Shown: positions 15,372-22,651 of the stretch, in pieces
How the letters are laid out: each line of letters starts with the position of its first letter
How positions within the stretch are numbered: the stretch's first letter is position 1
Assembly: GCF_015351105.1 (NCBI RefSeq)
Contig: NZ_JADKRR010000004.1
Location: 62,001 to 126,000 of the forward strand
Length of the DNA: 64,000 nucleotides
Reading direction: 5' to 3'
Source: Clavibacter sp. VKM Ac-2872
Lineage (GTDB): Bacteria > Actinomycetota > Actinomycetes > Actinomycetales > Microbacteriaceae
Position numbers and translations under genes: made by a program
Notes under the pieces: model-generated
Database searches by the model: none
What the model was told of the DNA's origin: nothing
The model's input: the letters and a program-made list of their open reading frames with translations, nothing else

Positions 15372-17837
15372 GTGGCAGATCCCGCACCGAAGACCTCGAC
15401 CGCCGCGTTCCGCAAGCGGGAGATGGCCATCCTGCAGTCCTGCACCCAGAAGGGTGTCGTGATCCTCCTGCAGACCAACTCGATCAACCAGGTCGAGTCC
15501 ATCGACGGCCGCTACGGATCCTGGTGGGGCGGTCTGCAGCGCAACCTCGACGCCGCGTTCCAGGTGCCGTCCATCCAGGCGCTCATCAAGGCGCAGCCGA
15601 CCCCGGTCGTCCCCGGCCTCGAGGGCTACAAGCTGCGCGCGCTCGCGTTCGAGCCGCACCTCTCGCGCACCACGTGGGACGTCGCGAACGTCTACGGCAT
15701 GGCGCCCACGGGCCGGGTCGCGGGCTTCAACTACCAGCACGGCCGTGGCCTGCAGTCCACGAACCAGACGGCCGGCCAGGTCCGGTCGCTGGTGAAGGTC
15801 TCCACCGCGATGGAGTGCTACGTCGCGACCCAGAAGGTCGGCGACAGCTACACGGTCACCGTCGACGGCGTCGAGATCGCGAACGTCACCTCGACGTCGA
15901 ACGTCCGGAAGTGGCGCAAGCACGAGAAGATCGGCATGCCCGCCGGCGAGCACACCATGACGATCACCTTCGTCGCCGGCACCTGCCTCTTCGACGCGAT
16001 CGACACGCACCTCGGATCCGAGCGTAAGGGCATCCGCGTCGTCAACGCCGGCCGCTCCGGCGTCTCGCTGAACAGCTTCGCCAAGACCGGCCCGGCGTCC
16101 GATCCCGACCAGAAGTGGGCCGAGGTCCATCCGCTGCTCGCGGACGACCAGGTGTCCGGCGTCGACATCGGCCTGATGACGCTCGGCACGAACAACATGG
16201 GCGACCCCGAGGACGCGTTCGAGCAGATGCTCGAGGAGTACGTCACCCGGTTCTTCCAGGTCAACAAGAACGCCGTGCTGCACCTCATGTTCGACGCGCA
16301 GCCGAACGCGATCCCGGCCGCCGGCGACGACTGGCCCGGCAAGCACCGCGCCGCGCGCCGCGTCGCGTCCCGGCACGAGTGGGTGTCCGTCGACTCGCTC
16401 TGGTCGGGCGACGTCGCGGGCCGCATCCCGCGGATCGAGAACACCCGCTCCGACCTCATCAAGGGCCTGCACCCGAAGTCCAAGCTGTACCTCGGCGACC
16501 TGCTCCCGTACGGCTACGCGAAGACGTCGGCGTCGATCATCGACCAGTCGGCCTTCACGGGCGTCGCGCCGGACCCCGGCGAGGAGGACCCGGGCGACGA
16601 CGGTCCGACGCAGGACGTCACGCCGCCGAGCATCGCGGTCATCACGGGCGACAACCTGACCGTGAACCCGGACGGGACGTTCACCATCTCGGCCGACATC
16701 GCGGACACCGAGTCCGCGATCGGCATCGCCGTCGTCCGCACCACGGACGGCGACCTGCTCGGGAACCTCGTGAAGACCGAGGGCAGCCGGTACGAGCTCA
16801 CGCTCACGTGGCAGCAGCTCCGCGCGTTCCTCGAGGACGACGAGGAGCTGATCCGCTGGTTCATCGTCGCGTACGACGCCCCGGGGAACCGGGCCCCTGC
16901 GACGGGTGCGCGCAGCCTGACGGTGAAGCTGCGCACGACCGCGCCGGCGGATCCCGTGGTCGCGAACATCACAGCCACCGGGTTCGACGTGCCGGGCTCG
17001 CCCATCACGATCAGCGCGGACGTCACCCACGCGTCCGGGATCGAGCTCGTCCCGCTGAACATCGAGGGCGTCTACCGCGACAACCTCCTCCGTCCGGCGA
17101 CGGGCACCCGGTGGTCGCAGACCTTCGACCGGGTGCTGTTCCAGGACGGCGACGACTACGCGGTCGGCGCGCGCTCGAACGCGCAGACCACGTTCTTCTC
17201 GAACCGGATCCCGTACGTGCTCGCCGGCACGGTGAAGGACGTCTCCGCTCCCACCGGGCGGATGACGAAGCCGATCACGAACACGACCCTGCCGGACCTG
17301 TTCACGCTCGAGGCGTACGCGATCGACAACGAGTCGGGCGTGAAGAAGGTCCAGTTCTTCGTCGACCAGGTGCTGCTCACGGACGCCGAGTACATCGGCT
17401 CGTCGCTGTTCTCGGCGCCGGCCACGCTGCAGCAGATCCGCGACACGAAGTACGCGATCCCGCGGATCCGCGCGCGCCTCGAGGACAAGGCCGGCAACTA
17501 CGTCTTCACGGACTGGGTGACCTTCTCCGTGCCCGACGTCCCCGTCGTCGTCGCCGGCGCGGTCCTCCCGATGCTGCTCGGCGACACCCGCCTCCCGGGC
17601 GATCTCGCGACGCTCGCTGCGTGGGACGACCGATGGGGAGATGACGAGCTCGCGACGCCGAACCCTGCCTTCAGCGTCACGTACAACGCTGCGGGAGCCG
17701 TCGACTCGACGACGCAGGCGGGCGTGGTCACGACGTTCACGTACAACGCCGACGGGTCGGTGAAGACGCAGACGATCGCGGGCGTCACCCGCACCTTCCA
17801 GTACGACAGCAACGGCCGAATCACAGGAGCGATCTGA
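15372..17837 (+). CDS. Large phage tail protein: SGNH-like domain, Ig-like domains, YD-type C-terminus
   Basis: The 821-residue product starts with GTG at 15372, behind AGGAG. Residues 20-385 look like an SGNH hydrolase with a degenerate block I (LLQTNSINQ, Ser 37), block II (VVNAGRSGVS), block III (MTLGTNNMGD) and a final His in KGLHPKSK. An acidic linker near 400 (DPGEEDPGDDG) leads to about three Ig-like beta domains to residue 735. The last 65 residues carry tandem segments FSVTYNAAGAV, TTFTYNADGSV and RTFQYDSNGRI, which match YD/Rhs repeats. A chimeric adhesin-enzyme acting at the cell surface is inferred. Confidence 0.7.
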   Translation: MADPAPKTSTAAFRKREMAILQSCTQKGVVILLQTNSINQVESIDGRYGSWWGGLQRNLDAAFQVPSIQALIKAQPTPVVPGLEGYKLRALAFEPHLSRTTWDVANVYGMAPTGRVAGFNYQHGRGLQSTNQTAGQVRSLVKVSTAMECYVATQKVGDSYTVTVDGVEIANVTSTSNVRKWRKHEKIGMPAGEHTMTITFVAGTCLFDAIDTHLGSERKGIRVVNAGRSGVSLNSFAKTGPASDPDQKWAEVHPLLADDQVSGVDIGLMTLGTNNMGDPEDAFEQMLEEYVTRFFQVNKNAVLHLMFDAQPNAIPAAGDDWPGKHRAARRVASRHEWVSVDSLWSGDVAGRIPRIENTRSDLIKGLHPKSKLYLGDLLPYGYAKTSASIIDQSAFTGVAPDPGEEDPGDDGPTQDVTPPSIAVITGDNLTVNPDGTFTISADIADTESAIGIAVVRTTDGDLLGNLVKTEGSRYELTLTWQQLRAFLEDDEELIRWFIVAYDAPGNRAPATGARSLTVKLRTTAPADPVVANITATGFDVPGSPITISADVTHASGIELVPLNIEGVYRDNLLRPATGTRWSQTFDRVLFQDGDDYAVGARSNAQTTFFSNRIPYVLAGTVKDVSAPTGRMTKPITNTTLPDLFTLEAYAIDNESGVKKVQFFVDQVLLTDAEYIGSSLFSAPATLQQIRDTKYAIPRIRARLEDKAGNYVFTDWVTFSVPDVPVVVAGAVLPMLLGDTRLPGDLATLAAWDDRWGDDELATPNPAFSVTYNAAGAVDSTTQAGVVTTFTYNADGSVKTQTIAGVTRTFQYDSNGRITGAI

Positions 17838-19081
17838 TGGATGTAGTCACCCTCGGCATGGCCGCGGCCGACGCCGCGAAGAAGTACCAGCCGCTCAGCG
17901 GGGCGGTGAGCAAGGCGGACGCGTTCGGTCCGTACCCGTCGCTCTCCGCCCGCTTCGCCGCGCTCGGGTCTGATGGGGCGTTCGCCACGGTGCCGGCCTT
18001 CAACGTCACCCTCGACACCTCGTCCCGGCTCCGGAAGGCGCTGGGCCGCGTGCGATCCAAGACCGGCATCGCGCGCGTCCTCGAGATCGGGGACAGCACG
18101 TCGTGGGGTCTCGGCGCGGGAGGTGCGGACGGGTTCCCGCCGCTGAAGGTCATGTCCGACGACTTCCAGCGGAGCTTCATCGACACGAGCTACGGGTATA
18201 TCGGAATCGAGGGAGACAACGCACCCGTGACCGGCGCCCAGGTCGACGGCCGCACGACCCACAAGGGCGAGGCGGCCGGCTGGGGGTACTCGTCCTTCGG
18301 GCTCTTCAACGCCCTGCAGCACGCCGGTACCGCCGAGAGCGCCCCCTGGATCCTCCGCCCGGACATCAACTGCGACACGTTCGACTTCTACTACATGGCG
18401 AACAGCGGTCTCGGCACCGTCGACGTGTACGTGGACGACGTGCTCGCGACCAGCGTCGTCATGGGCTCGGGCAGTCAGCGGTGGGCGAAGGCGACGATCA
18501 CCTTCGCCGCCGGCGCGGCGCACGTCATCAAGCTCGTGAAGCGGGTGAACACCGTGTTCCTCTTCGGGTTCAACTTCTTCCTCTCCACCCGCCCGAGCGT
18601 GCAGATGTTCAACGCCGGGGTGTGCAGCTCCAAGGCCTACTCCGCGAGCGGCGCATCCTGGGGTGTCACGGGCACCACGACCGCGATCGACGGCATCCCC
18701 TTCATCGCCCCCGACCTGACCGTCATCCGGCTCGGCGTGAACGACGCCCAGCTCTCCCCCTACAGCACGACCGCAGAGTGGGAAGCGGCCCTGCGGCGCA
18801 TCATCGCAGCAGCCAAGGTCACCGGGGACGTCCTCCTCGAGTCGCCCGTTCCGTCCGACCCATCGCTGAACTCGGGCGCCACGGTCACCCGGGAGCAGGG
18901 CTACCGCGACCGACTACTCGCCATCGCGATCGACACCGGCTCCATGTACTACGACGTCTTCGGGCGCTACGGGTCATGGACCGCAGCGCAGGCGGCCGGT
19001 TACATGGCGGATCAGCTGCACCTCACCGCGGCCGGCGGCGCCGACCTCGCGACCGGCCGAGGCAAGGTCGTGCGCGGCTAG
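17837..19081 (+). CDS. Phage tail protein, SGNH/GDSL esterase
   Basis: The 414-residue product starts at an ATG overlapping the previous stop (TGATG). It has a complete SGNH pattern: VLEIGDSTSWGLG near residue 86 (block I Ser), IRLGVNDAQL near 298 (block III Asn) and DQLHLTAAG near 392 (catalytic Asp-His pair). The N-terminal 60 residues (LSGAVSKADA, LSARFAALGSDGAF) are a tail-attachment segment. The enzyme would remove acyl groups from surface polysaccharide during adsorption. It is the last + strand prophage gene; its stop overlaps that of a convergent gene in CTAG. Confidence 0.78.
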   Translation: MDVVTLGMAAADAAKKYQPLSGAVSKADAFGPYPSLSARFAALGSDGAFATVPAFNVTLDTSSRLRKALGRVRSKTGIARVLEIGDSTSWGLGAGGADGFPPLKVMSDDFQRSFIDTSYGYIGIEGDNAPVTGAQVDGRTTHKGEAAGWGYSSFGLFNALQHAGTAESAPWILRPDINCDTFDFYYMANSGLGTVDVYVDDVLATSVVMGSGSQRWAKATITFAAGAAHVIKLVKRVNTVFLFGFNFFLSTRPSVQMFNAGVCSSKAYSASGASWGVTGTTTAIDGIPFIAPDLTVIRLGVNDAQLSPYSTTAEWEAALRRIIAAAKVTGDVLLESPVPSDPSLNSGATVTREQGYRDRLLAIAIDTGSMYYDVFGRYGSWTAAQAAGYMADQLHLTAAGGADLATGRGKVVRG

Positions 19082-19263
19082 GCCTGCGGGTGCGGGTGGA
19101 ACGCGTTCCGGCAGAAGCACCGATCGACCGCGTAGTCCACGTGGAACCACGGGCACTCCGGGTGCCGACCGGGCTTCCTCACGCCGAAGACCTTGAGGAC
19201 CATCTGCCCGAGGCTCGGCTCGCCAACGCCGGCCTCGTGTCCGCACTCCGGGCATGTGTCCAT
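19078..19263 (-). CDS. Small zinc-ribbon-like prophage protein
   Basis: The 61-residue product begins MDTCPECGHEAGVGEPSLGQ and contains CPEC, HPEC and CFC groups that could hold one or two zinc ions, plus a FHVDYAVDRC segment. It is transcribed toward the tail genes, and its TAG shares the CTAG with the SGNH gene stop on the other strand. It may be an accessory (moron) gene expressed from the prophage. No function is assigned. Confidence 0.6.
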   Translation of the reverse strand: MDTCPECGHEAGVGEPSLGQMVLKVFGVRKPGRHPECPWFHVDYAVDRCFCRNAFHPHPQA

Positions 19264-19296
19264 GCGTCGACCGTATCTCCGCACGACCGCACGATC

Positions 19297-19335
19297 AGCC
19301 CCCTGGGCGCCCCACTTCGGGGCGTCTGGGGGGCT
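19297..19335. terminator. Hairpin between the two reverse-strand prophage genes
   Basis: Outer arms AGCCCCC (19297-19303) and GGGGGCT (19329-19335) enclose a second paired region GCGCCCC / GGGGCG with an ACTTC loop. It overlaps the stop codon of the 113-residue gene and would end its transcript. Confidence 0.55.
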
Positions 19336-19675
19336 ATTCGTCGTTCTCGGCCCGGTCCTCGTCGATGCCAGGCGGCCACGACTCCGGGCGCACGACCTCG
19401 CGGATCCCGGGCGGGAGCGCGCGCCGATGGTCGAGCCACCACCCGAATGCTGCCTCCGGTCCAGCGAAGGGGCCGTGCCGGGACACGGTCGCGTTGTCGT
19501 GGAGGATCCACCCGTCGGCGCCGAGCTGGATGGTCGCGAGGTACCGCTTCGACCGCAGCGGCTGTGCGTCGTCGCGGATGGCCGCCGACCCGAGCGTCGA
19601 CATGAACAGCGCCGGGCCCTGGGCGGGCCGCTCGTCGCCGGCGCCGAGCATGCCGGGCCGGACCTTGTTCGCCAC
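19334..19675 (-). CDS. Hypothetical prophage protein
   Basis: The 113-residue product starts with GTG (MANKVRPGMLGAGDERPAQG). The middle part, YLATIQLGADGWILHDNAT followed by FGWWLDHRRALPPGIREVV, looks like a folded domain and the end is acidic (GIDEDRAENDE). No family was recognised. It is flanked by two hairpin terminators and lies between the tail genes and the tRNA attachment site, the usual place for lysogenic accessory genes. Confidence 0.55.
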   Translation of the reverse strand: MANKVRPGMLGAGDERPAQGPALFMSTLGSAAIRDDAQPLRSKRYLATIQLGADGWILHDNATVSRHGPFAGPEAAFGWWLDHRRALPPGIREVVRPESWPPGIDEDRAENDE

Positions 19676-19690
19676 CCCTGCCCCTCATCT

Positions 19691-19730
19691 GCCCCCTGTG
19701 TCCCTCGTCGGGCACGGGGGGCTTCTCGTC
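19691..19730. terminator. Hairpin next to tRNA-Lys
   Basis: GCCCCCTGTG (19691-19700) pairs with CACGGGGGGC (19713-19722) with one G-T pair around a 12-base loop; TTCTCGTCGTT follows on the + strand. It would separate tRNA-Lys transcription from the prophage genes. Confidence 0.55.
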
Positions 19731-19757
19731 GTTCCCCGCCCGGACCGGGCATTCTGG

Positions 19758-19803
19758 TGGTGGGCCCCGTCGGGCTCGAACCGACGACCCAGGGATTAAA
19801 AGT
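19758..19803. other. Probable phage attachment site (att) in tRNA-Lys 3' half
   Basis: Prophage genes end at the 3' side of tRNA-Lys, and chromosomal genes begin on its 5' side. Phages commonly integrate into the 3' half of tRNA genes and restore it with their own copy. The second copy of this stretch should lie at the left prophage border, outside the window, so it could not be checked here. Confidence 0.5.
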
Positions 19804-19833
19804 CCCTTGCTCTACCAACTGAGCTAGAGGCCC
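19758..19833 (-). tRNA. tRNA-Lys (anticodon TTT)
   Basis: On the - strand the gene reads GGGCCTC, D arm with GCTCAGTTGGTAGAGC, anticodon stem AGGGA/TCCCT with loop CTTTTAA, T arm with GGTTCGAGCC, then GGGGCCC-ACCA. The acceptor stem pairs fully with one T-G pair and CCA is encoded. The anticodon is TTT, for lysine. The prophage lies directly 3' of it. Confidence 0.95.
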
Positions 19834-19918
19834 GCGCCCCCGATGCTACGGGATGGGCGGCGGCCATCCGGGAGCCCGCCGACGTCGCCGGGGCCCGGCC
19901 GGGACCGACCGTCCGGCG

Positions 19919-19924
19919 TACGCT
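19919..19924 (+). promoter_or_regulatory. -10 box of a probably leaderless transcript
   Basis: TACGCT ends seven bases before the ATG at 19932 and no ribosome-binding site is present. Transcription would begin at or next to the start codon. Confidence 0.45.
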
Positions 19925-19931
19925 GGCCGGG

Positions 19932-20564
19932 ATGTCCGGCGATTACCACAAGCCCACCAAGTTCTCCGGGGCCAAGTTCGAGAGCATGCTCGGCGGCGAC
20001 GACCCCGCCACGATCAGCCGCGTGGCCCACGAGACCGCGTCGGCCCTGCTGGCGCGCGTGCGGGCGGATCCCGACCCTGCCGTCGTCGAGCGCCTCATCG
20101 CGTACACCGACGAGCACGGCATCGACGCGGTCGCCGAGCTGTGGTCGCGTGCCAGCCCGCGCAGCCTGCCGGGCGCGCTCTGGCGGCTGTACCTCATGCG
20201 CGCGCTCATCCGCCAGGATCCCGACGGCATCAGCCTCCTCTACCAGCGCGGCACGGAGGTGGCCACGACCATCGACCAGGTCGTCGCCGGCGCCACCGCG
20301 CCCACGGGCCCCGCGGAGATCGTCGAGCTCGCCGACAGCATCCTCCGGGGCCTCTTCACGGGCGACTTCGCGGTGGCCCTCGACCGCGCCGGAGCGTTCA
20401 GCCGGCTGGCCGCGCTCGGCGCCACGAGCGTCGCCGACGACCTCGACGCGACGGCGTCGCCGGAGCGCGCGGGCGAGCTGACCACGCGCGCTCTCCGCCT
20501 CTCGCAGATGGCCGCCGACCTCGTGCAGTGCGCGCGCCTCTGGCGGAGCGAGCGGCTCGACTGA
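19932..20564 (+). CDS. Conserved actinobacterial hypothetical protein
   Basis: The 210-residue, largely helical product starts MSGDYHKPTKFSGAKFESML. It contains VAHETASALLARVRADPDPA, GALWRLYLMRALIRQDPDGI and a C-terminal LSQMAADLVQCARLWRS. It has no signal peptide, membrane segment or catalytic motif that I recognise. Proteins of this kind are widespread in Microbacteriaceae without known function. The ATG is chosen because a -10 box ends seven bases before it. Confidence 0.75.
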   Translation: MSGDYHKPTKFSGAKFESMLGGDDPATISRVAHETASALLARVRADPDPAVVERLIAYTDEHGIDAVAELWSRASPRSLPGALWRLYLMRALIRQDPDGISLLYQRGTEVATTIDQVVAGATAPTGPAEIVELADSILRGLFTGDFAVALDRAGAFSRLAALGATSVADDLDATASPERAGELTTRALRLSQMAADLVQCARLWRSERLD

Positions 20565-21087
20565 CCCGTCGCGGCGGCGGATCCGCCCGTTCGCTGTGAG
20601 CGCGACCCCCGGGGCGACAGCCCGCACGGACTCGGTTACAGTGGACCCTGGTCGGGCCGCAGTAACTCCCGGGTACCAATATTCGCCGCTCCGAGCGGCC
20701 TCGCGCCGAGAGGCGTTCTGCGGCCCGGCTCCTCATCTCCCTCCCGCCCCACCGCGGAGGCACGGCCCCCGCGCGAGCGGCCGACCGCCCCGCATCCGCG
20801 CCGGCGAATCCCCACTGCCTGTGACCAATCCGTGACGCCGCCCGCGCCGAAGAGTCATCGTGAGGCGCTCACCCGCCTCGCATCCGTCACCCGAGAGGGT
20901 GCGACCCGCATCGGTCGGGTCCTGCCCGCGTGGCAGGCCGCCCGGCCATCCCAGATGTCCCGCACCGCGGGATCCCGGCTGATGTGGGGCACCGGACATC
21001 CGTTCCCCACCCATCCGCACCCGACCGGAAGCCTCACATGACCTCCCCGCAGCACCACCCCAGCTCGCCGGGCCCCGCCCTGCCTGC
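20565..21087. other. 523-base gene-free leader before sigK
   Basis: No convincing gene is seen. Open frames on either strand here have no ribosome site and unnatural Pro/Arg-rich composition. A promoter-like pair is present near the left end (GCGACA, 17 bases, TACAGT at 20614-20642). If active it would give a leader of over 400 bases before sigK or a separate small RNA. Confidence 0.4.
20614..20642 (+). promoter_or_regulatory. Putative housekeeping promoter
   Basis: A -35-like GCGACA (20614-20619) and a -10-like TACAGT (20637-20642) are 17 bases apart, each matching four of six consensus bases. Nearest downstream gene is sigK, 445 bases away. Confidence 0.35.
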
Positions 21088-21714
21088 ATGCGGTTCGCAC
21101 GCGGGTCTGGGATGCTGGGGCTCGTGCCTTCATCGATCGAGCGTCCCGACCTCCCCGGGCCGGCGGACCCCGAGTCGAAGGAGGCCCTCCTCGGCCGTGT
21201 CGCCCAGGGCGACAAGCGCGCCTTCTCGGAGCTCTACGACCAGCTCGCGCCCCGCGTCCTCGGCCTCGTCCGCCGGCTGCTCGTCGACCACGCGCAGTCG
21301 GAGGAGGTCACGCAGGAGATCTTCCTGGAGATCTGGCAGTCCGCTTCCCGCTTCGACCCTGCGAAGGGCGCAGCGACCACGTGGGTGCTCACCATGGCCC
21401 ACCGCCGCGCGGTCGACCGCGTGCGCGCCTCCCAGTCCAGCCGCGATCGCGACGTCCGCATCGGCATCCGCGACCACGAGCACGGCTACGACCAGGTCTC
21501 CGAGACCGTCGAGATCAGCATCGAGCACGAGAGGGTGAAGAAGGCGATGACGAAGCTCACCGAGATCCAGCGCCAGGCTGTCTCCCTCGCCTACTACGGC
21601 GGCTACAGCCACAGCGAGGTCGCGTCGATGCTCGACGTGCCCATCGGAACCGTGAAGACACGTCTGCGCGACGGCATGATCCGCCTGCGCGACGAGATGG
21701 GGGTCGCATCATGA
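21088..21714 (+). CDS. sigK: ECF RNA polymerase sigma factor SigK
   Basis: The product has region 2 at about residues 40-105 (YDQLAPRVLGLVRRLLVD, EEVTQEIFLEIWQSASRFDP, TWVLTMAHRRAVDRVR) and region 4 at about 145-200 (LTEIQRQAVSLAYYGGYSHS, IGTVKTRLRDGMIRLR). It directs polymerase to stress or envelope promoters and is held inactive by the anti-sigma factor encoded next. Stop and next start overlap (ATGA). Starts at 21112 (ATG) or 21124 (GTG) are equally possible; the 21088 start gives 208 residues, longer than most relatives, which favours one of the later starts. Confidence 0.88.
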   Translation: MRFARGSGMLGLVPSSIERPDLPGPADPESKEALLGRVAQGDKRAFSELYDQLAPRVLGLVRRLLVDHAQSEEVTQEIFLEIWQSASRFDPAKGAATTWVLTMAHRRAVDRVRASQSSRDRDVRIGIRDHEHGYDQVSETVEISIEHERVKKAMTKLTEIQRQAVSLAYYGGYSHSEVASMLDVPIGTVKTRLRDGMIRLRDEMGVAS

Positions 21715-22574
21715 CCACCGAAGACGACATCCGCATGCTCACCGCGGCGTACGCGCTCGGCGCCGTCGACGCGGAGGAGGCGGCCGAGTTCGAGGCGCTC
21801 CTCGAGCGCGACCCCGTGCTGCGCGCCGAGGTCGAGGAGCTGCGGGCCACCGCGGCGGACCTCGCCTGGACCACCGAGCCGGTGGATCCCTCGCCCCGCC
21901 TCAAGGGCGACCTCATGGCCATGCTCGACGCCACCCCGCAGCTGCCGCCGCTCGCCGTCCCGTCCGCCGTGACGGACGACGACCGGCGTCCCGCGCCCGT
22001 CACCGAGCTGCGTCCCGCGGCGTCCGCGGGAGCGGCCACCGGTCCCGCGGCCCCGTCGGCGTCCGCGCCGCGCGAGCGCCTCGGATCCGCATCCGGCCGC
22101 GCCTCCGAGCGCTGGTTCCGCCGTCCCGGCGCCCTGATCGGCGTCGCCGCGGCGGCCGTCGTGCTCGTCGTCGGCGGTGTCGTCGTCGGCACGAACGTGG
22201 GCGGTCCGGGGGCGTCGCAGGCGCCGGTCGCCTCGGCGTACGAGCAGGTCACCACGGCGTCCGACGTCGTCATCGACAAGCGCGACGTCGTCGGCGGCGG
22301 CACGGCGACGGTCTACTTCTCCGCCTCCGAGGCCAAGACGGCGGTCGTGCTGAACGACGCGTCGCCGCTGCCCGAGGGCCGCGTGCTGCAGATGTGGTAC
22401 GTCGGCGCGTCCGGTCCGGTGTCCGCCGGCGTCATGTCGGCGACGGACGGCGCGGGTCACGCCGTGCTCGAGGGCAGCTACACGCCCGGCGACACCGTGG
22501 CCATCACGGTCGAGCCCGAGGGCGGATCCGAGCAGCCCACGACCGAGCCCATCGTGGCGGTCACCAGCACCTGA
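21711..22574 (+). CDS. rskA: Anti-sigma-K factor RskA
   Basis: The 287-residue product has an N-terminal cytoplasmic sigma-binding part (DIRMLTAAYALGAVDAEEAA, with repeated acidic helices to residue 70), a Pro/Ala linker, one membrane segment at about 140-163 (GVAAAAVVLVVGGVVVG) and an extracytoplasmic RskA domain (VVDKRDVVGGGTATVYFS-like region, RVLQMWYVGASGPVSAGVMS). In this family regulated proteolysis releases the sigma factor. The ATG overlaps the sigK stop, so the pair is translated together. Confidence 0.88.
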   Translation: MTTEDDIRMLTAAYALGAVDAEEAAEFEALLERDPVLRAEVEELRATAADLAWTTEPVDPSPRLKGDLMAMLDATPQLPPLAVPSAVTDDDRRPAPVTELRPAASAGAATGPAAPSASAPRERLGSASGRASERWFRRPGALIGVAAAAVVLVVGGVVVGTNVGGPGASQAPVASAYEQVTTASDVVIDKRDVVGGGTATVYFSASEAKTAVVLNDASPLPEGRVLQMWYVGASGPVSAGVMSATDGAGHAVLEGSYTPGDTVAITVEPEGGSEQPTTEPIVAVTST

Positions 22575-22599
22575 TCGACGCCGCGCATCCCGCGCAGAC

Positions 22600-22634
22600 G
22601 AAGGCCCCCGCATCCTGAGGATGCGGGGGCCTTC
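22600..22634. terminator. Bidirectional terminator between rskA and pstB
   Basis: GAAGGCCCCCGCATCC (22600-22615) and its exact complement (22619-22634) form a 16-bp stem with a TGA loop, followed by TCTCC. It sits between convergent genes and can serve both. Confidence 0.85.
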
Positions 22635-22651
22635 TCCGTGCGCTCGGCGGA

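Larger units (their letters stand above)
1..19757. mobile_element. Prophage (siphovirus), right-hand part
   Basis: The run of capsid protease, capsid, neck, tail tube, frameshifted chaperone, tape measure, tail tip and receptor-binding-type genes is the standard late module of a long-tailed phage of the HK97/lambda type. All are on the + strand with overlapping or near-touching stops and starts. The left border is outside the window. The right border is placed at the 3' end of the tRNA-Lys gene because housekeeping genes begin immediately beyond it. Terminase, portal, integrase, repressor and a recognisable endolysin are not in the visible part. No frameshifts or truncations were seen in the structural genes, so the visible module looks intact. 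Confidence 0.92.

Noticed and set aside
12330-17030. 1566-codon open frame antisense to the fibre genes
   Set aside because: Antisense artefact of high GC at third codon positions; composition is unlike a folded protein and it covers nine well-supported genes or sites.
19334-19818. Reading frame running from tRNA-Lys through the prophage reverse genes as one 246-codon gene
   Set aside because: It would translate the tRNA gene; the 61-residue zinc-ribbon-like frame within it has a proper ATG and is kept alone.
20832-21041. 69-codon + strand frame before sigK
   Set aside because: No ribosome site or -10 box at its start, no recognisable fold; composition matches non-coding GC-rich sequence.
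21130-21612. 160-codon frame antisense to sigK
   Set aside because: Complete overlap with a typical sigma factor gene and no start signal.
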